This document shows positions 6,512 through 10,966 of a stretch of DNA of 10,966 bases, piece after piece. The DNA is from Candidatus Hydrothermarchaeota archaeon (GTDB taxonomy: Archaea; Hydrothermarchaeota; Hydrothermarchaeia; Hydrothermarchaeales; WAQR01). A model generated the notes under the pieces. It saw nothing but the letters and a program-made list of their open reading frames with translations, searched no databases and had not been told where the DNA came from. A program made the translations under genes and the position numbers. Every line of letters begins with the position of its first letter. Position 1 is the stretch's first letter. The stretch spans positions 1 to 10,966 of the forward strand of contig WAQR01000140.1 of NCBI GenBank assembly GCA_015520145.1, given 5' to 3'.

Positions 6512-7165
6512 ATGGTCAGGAATCGTTTCCAGAAAGAGATGGAGGAACTGAGAAAAGACGTCAGAAAGATGGCGGAACATGCAAAAAACGGTGTTGAAAC
6601 ATCGGTGCTCTCACTCAAAAACCAGGATGTGGAGATGGCAGAATCTATATTTGCCAGAGAAGATGAGAGCGATATTTTAAATCTCGGTATAGACGACAGG
6701 GGGATGAAGCTTACTGCACTCCAGCAGCCGGTTGCAAGGGACCTGCGGTTCATTTCAACAATGATGAAGGTATCAGATAATTATGAGAGGGTCTGCGACC
6801 TTACAGTGAAAATTGCAGAAATAACCCTAAAAACTGCCAAAAAACCGCTTTTAAAACCGCTTGTGGATATTCCACGGATGGCACAGACAATAATAGAGAT
6901 GATTGATATAAATACAATGGCAATAGAGAAGTGGAAGGTGGATGAGATAGGGGTATTGAATGAAAAAGATGACCTTATTGATGCACTGTACGACCAGGTC
7001 TACAGGGAACTTTTGACGTTCATGATAAAAGACCCACGTACAATAGATGATGCCACGCATCTCCTGTTTGTTGCAAGGTATCTTGAGAGAATCGGGGACA
7101 TTGTTGCAAAAACCGGGGCACGGATACATTATATGATAACCGGGGAGAGGATATGGATTAAATGA
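6512..7165 (+). CDS. phoU: Phosphate transport system regulator PhoU
   Basis: PhoU is a cytoplasmic, metal-binding, all-helical protein that inhibits Pst transport and relays phosphate status. The 217-residue product is two three-helix bundles. The first has 'DNYERVCDLTVKIAE' (89-103), an intact E/DxxxD-type metal site; the second has 'RYLERIGDIVAKTGARI' (189-205), which keeps Glu and Asp but lacks the usual His/Asn/Glu that follow. 'ALQQPVARDLRFI' (69-81) is the conserved loop of the family. The frame extends upstream into pstB, but ATG 6512 has GGGAGG (6496-6501) ten bases before it and lies one base after the pstB stop. Unlike the divergent AbrB-PhoU protein it has no DNA-binding domain, so it probably acts on the transporter. 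Confidence 0.93.
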   Translation: MVRNRFQKEMEELRKDVRKMAEHAKNGVETSVLSLKNQDVEMAESIFAREDESDILNLGIDDRGMKLTALQQPVARDLRFISTMMKVSDNYERVCDLTVKIAEITLKTAKKPLLKPLVDIPRMAQTIIEMIDINTMAIEKWKVDEIGVLNEKDDLIDALYDQVYRELLTFMIKDPRTIDDATHLLFVARYLERIGDIVAKTGARIHYMITGERIWIK

Positions 7166-7194
7166 GGAAAAAGTAAATCCTCTTTTATTTCTTT
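7164..7194 (+). terminator. Hairpin plus T-run after phoU (end of the pst operon)
   Basis: GAGGA (7164-7168, overlapping the phoU stop) can pair with TCCTC (7178-7182) across a nine-base A-rich loop. It is followed at once by TTTTATTTCTTT (7183-7194). The T-rich run fits archaeal termination, which needs a U-tract more than a stem; the five-pair stem is short. Confidence 0.5.
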
Positions 7195-7200
7195 ACAGGA

Positions 7201-7262
7201 AAACTATAAAAAGTTGAGCAGACACAAAAACATTTAGCTTGATTATTACTGGATTGATTATC
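7201..7262 (+). promoter_or_regulatory. TATA promoter and leader of glmS
   Basis: CTATAAAAA (7204-7212), preceded by an A-rich stretch, is a plausible TATA box. It predicts a transcription start near 7235 and a leader of about 27 bases. No clear SD precedes the glmS ATG at 7263, in contrast to nearly every other gene here. Confidence 0.5.
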
Positions 7263-9071
7263 ATGTGCGGGATTGTAGGCTATATCGGAGATAAAAAGGC
7301 TGCACCAATCGTCCACCAGAATCTGAAGCGGCTTGAATACAGGGGGTACGATTCCTGCGGTATTGCGACATACAGCGGCAGCAGCAGGAGTAGCAGCAGT
7401 ATACTGTTAAAAAAAGAGGTGGGCATGATAGACAGTATACATGAAGAGGTGAACCTTGACGGCCTCCCTGGAAACATCGGTATAGGCCATACCAGGTGGG
7501 CGACACATGGGGGTGTCACAAAAGAGAACGCCCATCCGCATACCTCCTGCAACGGGAAAATTGCACTGGTTCACAACGGCATCATCTCGAACTACCTGGA
7601 ATTAAAAGCCATGCTTGAAAAAAAAGGGCACAGATTCAAATCCCAGACCGATACCGAATGTATTGTCCACCTCATCGAAGAGAAGTACGATGGGTGCGGC
7701 AGGAATATAGAATATGCTACAATCGCGGCCCTGAAGGAAATAAAAGGCACCTATGCCACAATTATAATCTCAGCAGACGACCCTGACATGCTTATCTGTG
7801 CCAGAAACGAAAGCCCGCTCCTCTTGGGCATCGGTGAAAACGAGATGTACGTGGGTTCGGATATTGCCTCATTTCTAAAACATACGACAAAGGCAGTCCC
7901 ACTTGACGACGGCGAATATGCGGTAGTAACAAAAAGTGGTTACAGGATAAAAGATATCCAGTCTGGAAGAGAGTTAGACAAGGAAATCCTTGAAATCGAC
8001 TGGTCAGACGAAGCAGCAAAAAAAGAGGGATATGAACACTTCATGCTAAAAGAGATACATGAACAGCCTCAGACAATTGCAAACGCCCTAAATGTCTATC
8101 CCGAAGACATCCAAAAGCTTGCAGGGATGATTGATGAGGCAAAGACAGTCTATATGATAGCAGCGGGCACGAGCCTTCATGCAGCGATCGTATCTGAATA
8201 CTGGTTTTCTAATTTATGCGGTAAGGTCGTATATGCAGTCGATTCCTCTGAACTGGTAAATAAAGGGGTGGTTGACAGGGATACGCTTGTAATCAGTATT
8301 ACGCAGTCAGGAGAGACCTACGACACGCTGGCTGCAATGCGGTTCGCAAAACATAGAGGGGCAAAGACCGCGACCATTGTAAATGTCATCGGGTCAACCG
8401 CAACGAGGATGGCAGACCATTTCATACTCCAGAGTTCCGGGATTGAGATATCTGTCTGTGCAACAAAGACATTCACAAGCCAGCTTGTAATCCTCTTACG
8501 TACTGCACTGGAACTTGCCAGGATGCAGGGCAGGGACGTGTCTAAGATTGAAGCAGAGCTTTCAAAATGCAGCGAATATATAAAAGAGGTCTTCAAATCG
8601 CAGGACAAAATAAAAGATGTTGCAAAAGAACATTTTTGTGTGAAAAATTATATCTATATCGGCAAGGGTATAAACCTGCCAAGCGCCCTTGAAGGTGCGC
8701 TGAAATTCAAGGAGATCACATACAACCATGCCGAGGGCATGAGCGGCGGGCTTTTAAAACACGGGACAATATCTCTAATCGATAGCGATATGCATACTGT
8801 AGCGGTCATCCCTGCAGCAGGTGAGAACAGGCAGAAGATGATGAGCAATATACAGGAGGTAAAGGCGCGGGGAGGGGTTGTTATAGGGATAACGTCAGGC
8901 GAACCTGTTCCACAGTGCGATGCCAATATCCTTGTACCAGGATGCAGCGAGATTATATCTCCAATAGTGTTTGCACCTGCCTACCAGTTGCTGGCATATT
9001 ATACTGCGGTCAGTCTTGGAAGAAATGTTGATAAACCAAGGGCACTGGCAAAGTCTGTTACTGTGGAATGA
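7263..9071 (+). CDS. glmS: Glutamine-fructose-6-phosphate aminotransferase (isomerizing), GlmS
   Basis: GlmS converts fructose-6-phosphate and glutamine to glucosamine-6-phosphate and glutamate, the first step of amino-sugar synthesis. The 602-residue product begins MCGIVG, so after Met removal Cys2 is the N-terminal nucleophile of the class II glutaminase domain (about 1-240; 'GHTRWATHG' 75-83, 'HNGIISN' 104-110). The two SIS sugar-isomerase domains follow: 'AAGTSLHAA' (300-308) with 'ITQSGET' (346-352), and one around 455-590. Residues aligned with E. coli isomerase residues Lys485, Glu488, His504 and Lys603 are present as Lys481, Glu484, His500 and Lys597. The tail 'LAKSVTVE' is diagnostic. 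The frame opens upstream at 7239, but ATG 7263 is needed for Cys2. Residues 38-46 are Ser-rich, encoded by AGC-type triplets (7374-7400). The usual 'GELKHG' reads 'GLLKHG' (496-501). Transcribed alone from its own TATA box. Confidence 0.97.
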   Translation: MCGIVGYIGDKKAAPIVHQNLKRLEYRGYDSCGIATYSGSSRSSSSILLKKEVGMIDSIHEEVNLDGLPGNIGIGHTRWATHGGVTKENAHPHTSCNGKIALVHNGIISNYLELKAMLEKKGHRFKSQTDTECIVHLIEEKYDGCGRNIEYATIAALKEIKGTYATIIISADDPDMLICARNESPLLLGIGENEMYVGSDIASFLKHTTKAVPLDDGEYAVVTKSGYRIKDIQSGRELDKEILEIDWSDEAAKKEGYEHFMLKEIHEQPQTIANALNVYPEDIQKLAGMIDEAKTVYMIAAGTSLHAAIVSEYWFSNLCGKVVYAVDSSELVNKGVVDRDTLVISITQSGETYDTLAAMRFAKHRGAKTATIVNVIGSTATRMADHFILQSSGIEISVCATKTFTSQLVILLRTALELARMQGRDVSKIEAELSKCSEYIKEVFKSQDKIKDVAKEHFCVKNYIYIGKGINLPSALEGALKFKEITYNHAEGMSGGLLKHGTISLIDSDMHTVAVIPAAGENRQKMMSNIQEVKARGGVVIGITSGEPVPQCDANILVPGCSEIISPIVFAPAYQLLAYYTAVSLGRNVDKPRALAKSVTVE

Positions 9072-9083
9072 GAGTCTGGATGT

Positions 9084-9536
9084 CTAAGATTCGTAGACCC
9101 ATTTATTATCTGCTTTTTCGTAGTCCAGGATTTCATCATGATTGAAGAACAGTGAGATCTCCCTTGCGGCAGAGTCCTTTGAATCTGAGGCATGGACGAT
9201 GTTCCTCCCTACATCCAGGCCAAAATCGCCACGAATCGTCCCGAGGGGCGCATCTTTTGGGTCTGTTGTCCCTATCATTGACCTTAGAACCCTTACGGTA
9301 TCCCTGCCTTCGACAACCATCATGACAACCGGCCCGGATGTGATGTATTCGACCAGACCTTCAAAGAACGGCTTTCCGTTATGTTCTCTGTAATGCCTTT
9401 TTGCCAGCTCTTTATTGATCCTGGTCATCTTCATGGCAGCAATCTTAAACCCTTTCTTCTCTACCCTGGAGATGATCTCTCCGATAAGTCCGCGGGATAC
9501 CCCGTCGGGTTTTACCATCAGCAAACTCTTTTCCAC
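9084..9536 (-). CDS. ndk: Nucleoside-diphosphate kinase
   Basis: Ndk transfers a phosphate from ATP to other NDPs through a phosphohistidine, balancing NTP pools. The 150-residue product has 'LMVKPDGV' (6-13), 'HNGKPFFEGLVEYITSGPV' (52-70), 'GTTDPKDAPLGTIRGDFG' (89-106) and the active-site 'NIVHASDS' (112-119) with catalytic His115. The GTG at 9536 is chosen: GGGAG lies six bases upstream and the family normally begins a few residues before 'LVMVKPDG'. An upstream in-frame GTG at 9557 would use the SD itself as coding sequence. It is the last gene of the ribosomal operon (24 bases after eL24) and converges with glmS across 12 bases. In many archaea infB follows ndk; here it does not. Confidence 0.96.
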   Translation of the reverse strand: MEKSLLMVKPDGVSRGLIGEIISRVEKKGFKIAAMKMTRINKELAKRHYREHNGKPFFEGLVEYITSGPVVMMVVEGRDTVRVLRSMIGTTDPKDAPLGTIRGDFGLDVGRNIVHASDSKDSAAREISLFFNHDEILDYEKADNKWVYES

Positions 9537-9560
9537 GTTAATCTCCCTTCCTTCCACATC

Positions 9561-9809
9561 CTATTTCTTTTCTCTTTTATTTTCTTTTTTTGAGACTGTT
9601 TTTTTACTGCTCTGTCCTTTTGGTCTTGCGTTTGCTTTCGATCCCTTCGCTGTCCACTTGAGCTTTCTGGGCGCCCTTTTAAGACCCAGGCTGTTTTTCT
9701 CGCATTTGCTTTTACAAAAGTACATTATCATACCGTCTTTTTTTACAAACATCTTGCCTGTCCCGATTTCGATAGTGTCTCCACAAAACGAGCATTTATA
9801 CTGTTCCAT
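9561..9809 (-). CDS. rpl24e: Ribosomal protein eL24 (L24e)
   Basis: eL24 is a small zinc-binding protein of the archaeal large ribosomal subunit. The 82-residue product carries the family's zinc site: Cys6 and Cys9 in 'CSFCG', then Cys32 and Cys36 in 'YFCKSKCEKN'. 'GTGKMFVKKDG' lies between them and 'RAPRKLKWT' follows. Residues from about 55 onward form a Lys/Ser-rich basic tail, longer than in many archaeal eL24 proteins and probably disordered and rRNA-binding. ATG 9809 lies two bases after the eS28 stop. Its SD (AAGGTG) is embedded in the last codons of eS28, so the two genes are translationally coupled. Confidence 0.95.
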   Translation of the reverse strand: MEQYKCSFCGDTIEIGTGKMFVKKDGMIMYFCKSKCEKNSLGLKRAPRKLKWTAKGSKANARPKGQSSKKTVSKKENKREKK

Positions 9810-9811
9810 TT

Positions 9812-10033
9812 TTATGGCACCTTCAGTTCTTTTGCTTCTCTATCTGTCTCCATGAGGATTAGGATATCTCCAACCCTTACAGGCCCTTTGACGTTTCTCC
9901 TGATTATCCGCCCTTTATCCCTGCCTTCATGTATCCTGCATTTCACCTGCAGTATCTCTCCGGTCGTACCTGTCCTGCCTATGACCTCCACGACCTCCGC
10001 GGGGTAACCTCTGGTCTCTTCTTCTTTTGCCAT
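9812..10033 (-). CDS. rps28e: Ribosomal protein eS28 (S28e)
   Basis: eS28 is a small OB-fold protein of the archaeal small subunit, near the mRNA exit and decoding region. The 73-residue product has the diagnostic 'VVEVIGRTGTTGEILQVKCR' (14-33), 'IIRRNVKGPVRVGDIL' (43-58) and 'METDREA' near the end. The C-terminus 'KELKVP' departs from the usual basic Arg-rich ending. This may reflect the last codons also serving as the eL24 SD. ATG 10033 has AGGTGA about eight bases upstream and lies 12 bases after the L7Ae stop. Confidence 0.96.
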   Translation of the reverse strand: MAKEEETRGYPAEVVEVIGRTGTTGEILQVKCRIHEGRDKGRIIRRNVKGPVRVGDILILMETDREAKELKVP

Positions 10034-10045
10034 TTTTTAGTTCAC

Positions 10046-10420
10046 CTACTGTTTCTTTAATGATTCGAGGTTATCGACTATTTCTTCAATCATCTCTTTT
10101 GCTTTACCGGGTTTTATGATACAGGACGCGGCTGTTGTTACCTCTATACCACTTGCCTTTCCAAGTTCGAGTTTGTCTGGTACGTAGATATAGGGGATCT
10201 TTTTTTCTTCACAGAGTATGGGAAGGTGGGCAACGACTTCTTCTGGTTCAACGTCTTCTGCAATCAGTACAAGTACACCCTGCCCACGTTCGACATGTTT
10301 GGTTACTTCATTTGTGCCTTTGCAGACCTTGCCGGTGCTCCTGGCAGCTTCTACAGCTTCATAAGCCTTTTCTGAAAGATCCTTTGGAACATCAAACTTG
10401 ACATACATCTTTTTAGCCAT
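10046..10420 (-). CDS. rpl7ae: Ribosomal protein L7Ae (eL8)
   Basis: L7Ae binds kink-turn RNA. In archaea it is part of the large ribosomal subunit, of box C/D and H/ACA guide RNPs, and of RNase P. The 124-residue product has the RNA-recognition motif 'KGTNEVTKHVERGQ' (34-47), the central 'LVLIAEDVEPEEVVAHLPILCEEKKIPYIYV' region (50-80), 'LGKASGIEV' (86-94) that contacts the flipped base, and a C-terminal helix. Length is typical. It leads the four-gene operon. ATG 10420 has AAGGAGGT upstream on the minus strand, about ten bases away. Confidence 0.97.
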   Translation of the reverse strand: MAKKMYVKFDVPKDLSEKAYEAVEAARSTGKVCKGTNEVTKHVERGQGVLVLIAEDVEPEEVVAHLPILCEEKKIPYIYVPDKLELGKASGIEVTTAASCIIKPGKAKEMIEEIVDNLESLKKQ

Positions 10421-10568
10421 TTATTATTTACCTCCTTTTTAGTCCTTCTCAAGCGCAGTTAGTCTGATAAGAACTTTTCTGGTGCTTTTTTTGCCTGACC
10501 TAAAAAATCCTTAGGAAAGGTAGTATTTCGTGTCGTTTACTTTTCAGTCTCACGCGTTCGAAGAACAT

Positions 10569-10586
10569 TTTTCCAGCGCTGGAAAA
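10569..10586. promoter_or_regulatory. Perfect 18-bp palindrome, candidate operator
   Basis: TTTTCCAGC followed directly by GCTGGAAAA is a gapless perfect inverted repeat. It sits just downstream, on the minus strand, of a TATA-like element at about 10592-10602, so a bound dimer would cover the predicted start of the L7Ae operon. No T-run follows the palindrome at the distance expected of a terminator, and with no loop it is a poor RNA hairpin. Confidence 0.5.
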
Positions 10587-10668
10587 TCATTGGTATTATA
10601 ATTAATGAGCTTCCCCTTTCGGGTGCATCTTTGATATTGATTTTCTATTCTTACATTTAAATGTTTCC

Positions 10669-10689
10669 CTCTACACTCTACACTCTACA
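10669..10689 (+). repeat. Three tandem copies of CTCTACA
   Basis: The 7-bp unit CTCTACA repeats exactly three times, with one extra C following. It lies in non-coding sequence. The likeliest explanation is slippage-type microsatellite sequence. Confidence 0.8.
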
Positions 10690-10770
10690 CGGCTTTGGGA
10701 CAAAAATATTTTCTCATTCGTTCTCACATTAATCAGATATAAAAATCAGGAACACATGAAATAATAGAGA

Positions 10771-10798
10771 GTGTCACGGGAGATGGTGTCACGGGAGA
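10771..10798 (+). repeat. Pair of 13-bp direct repeats upstream of a promoter
   Basis: GTGTCACGGGAGA occurs at 10771-10783 and 10786-10798, a 15-bp period. The unit begins with the dyad GTGTCAC. The pair ends about 35 bases before the first TATA box of the plus-strand gene, a position suited to an activator. Confidence 0.65.
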
Positions 10799-10832
10799 GG
10801 AGTTGAAGTCCAATAGACGCCTGCATGAAAAG

Positions 10833-10858
10833 GAAATATATAAAAGAAATATATAAAA
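10833..10858 (+). promoter_or_regulatory. Tandem duplicated BRE/TATA element
   Basis: GAAATATATAAAA is present twice without a gap (10833-10845 and 10846-10858). Each copy is a complete purine-BRE plus TATA box. Predicted starts are near 10866 and 10879, giving leaders of about 30-43 bases before the ATG at 10909. GAGGT at about 10898-10902 supplies the SD. Confidence 0.6.
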
Positions 10859-10908
10859 ATCATTGATAACATAACAGTAACCGGTAACAGGAATCACGAG
10901 GTATCAAG

Positions 10909-10966
10909 ATGAACAAAGAGATCAGGCTGCCGGAACCCAGGCACAAAAGTATGGTGAGTATAGAGG
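10909..10966 (+). CDS. Start of a gene, possibly a SagB-type nitroreductase (3' end outside the window)
   Basis: Nineteen residues are visible from ATG 10909: MNKEIRLPEPRHKSMVSIE. An SD (GAGGT, about 10898-10902) and a tandem TATA promoter support it as a real gene. The pattern 'I-x-L-P-E-P-R-x-x-x-x-x-S-I-E' resembles the N-terminus of SagB-type nitroreductases (FMN oxidoreductases), where it precedes an 'EAIxxRRSxR' segment that would lie just outside the window. That identity is recalled from family pattern on very short sequence and is tentative. Confidence 0.5.
   Translation, partial: MNKEIRLPEPRHKSMVSIE

Larger units (their letters stand above)
10421..10908. other. Gene-free divergent region between L7Ae and the next plus-strand gene
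   Basis: This 488-base stretch has no convincing ORF. It holds the L7Ae SD (minus strand, just beyond 10420), a perfect 18-bp palindrome (10569-10586), a 12-bp palindrome ACATTTAAATGT (10653-10664), three copies of CTCTACA (10669-10689), a 13-bp direct repeat pair (10771-10798) and a tandem BRE/TATA pair (10833-10858). For the minus-strand operon, ggtattataatt on the plus strand (about 10592-10602) is the best TATA candidate; it would imply a leader of about 150 bases. No tRNA fold or box C/D pair was found. Confidence 0.6.

Noticed and set aside
2794..7165. Recent bacterial origin of the pst operon, because its order pstS-C-A-B-phoU matches bacterial operons
   Set aside because: The same order is widespread in archaea. 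The operon has an archaeal promoter and SD style, and no composition shift or mobile-element trace is visible at its edges.
9082..9098. Short inverted repeat GTCTA / TAGAC between glmS and ndk, considered as a bidirectional terminator
   Set aside because: The stem is only five pairs, it overlaps the ndk stop codon, and no T-run follows at once on either strand.
9536..9557. Longer Ndk starting at GTG 9557
   Set aside because: This start would make the SD (GGAAGGGAG) part of the coding sequence and add seven residues not usual in the family; GTG 9536 has proper SD spacing.
9415..9855. A plus-strand open frame of 146 codons antisense to ndk, eL24 and eS28
   Set aside because: It is the mirror of Lys-rich ribosomal protein coding sequence, which yields a Phe/Leu/Ser-rich shadow. 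The three sense genes are clear.
10421..10475. Possible kink-turn in the L7Ae leader (autoregulation by L7Ae)
   Set aside because: CTTATC and GAGAAG on the minus strand can pair imperfectly, but the tandem G-A pairs and three-base bulge of a kink-turn are not present.
10421..10908. tRNA or box C/D guide RNA in the long intergenic region (prompted by a TTCGAA at about 10558-10563)
   Set aside because: The bases flanking TTCGAA do not form a T-arm stem, no acceptor or anticodon stems are found, and no paired C (RTGATGA) and D (CTGA) boxes are seen.

Overview
The window looks archaeal, probably from an anaerobic euryarchaeon related to methanogens or methane oxidisers. That lineage is an inference; no marker here fixes the genus. 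The archaeal call rests on an L7Ae - eS28 - eL24 - Ndk gene cluster, a roadblock/LC7 protein, an AbrB-PhoU fusion regulator, TATA-box promoters with purine-rich BRE-like flanks, and strong GGAGGTGA-type Shine-Dalgarno (SD) sites, several of them in front of GTG, TTG or even CTG starts.

Layout. (1) 1-204: the 3' end of a roadblock/LC7 gene. (2) 313-1014 (+): a polysaccharide deacetylase, convergent with a minus-strand pair: a class I methyltransferase (1039-1623), preceded by an AbrB-PhoU phosphate regulator (1658-2668). (3) A 125-bp AT-rich divergent promoter region (2669-2793). (4) 2794-7165 (+): a complete phosphate-uptake operon in the order pstS-pstC-pstA-pstB-phoU, with short gaps of 1-20 bases and a hairpin plus T-run after phoU. 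(5) 7263-9071 (+): glmS with its own TATA box. (6) 9084-10420 (-): L7Ae, eS28, eL24 and Ndk in one tight operon, convergent with glmS across 12 bases. (7) 10421-10908: a gene-free divergent region with a perfect 18-bp palindrome, short tandem repeats and a duplicated BRE/TATA element. (8) From 10909 (+): the start of a gene whose first residues resemble a SagB-type nitroreductase.

How the genes fit together. PstS captures phosphate outside the cell, PstC and PstA form the membrane channel, and PstB powers transport with ATP. PhoU restrains the transporter. The divergently transcribed AbrB-PhoU protein is the obvious candidate transcriptional regulator, since no PhoR/PhoB two-component pair is present in the window. 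GlmS makes glucosamine-6-phosphate for amino-sugar and glycan synthesis; the deacetylase and methyltransferase may also act on envelope molecules, but nothing here proves it. The ribosomal/Ndk operon is translation housekeeping.

Most of the window is ordinary core archaeal gene content. The parts most worth a second look are regulatory: the divergent pst promoter with its regulator, and the repeat- and palindrome-rich intergenic region at 10421-10908. I saw no mobile element, CRISPR array, tRNA or rRNA.
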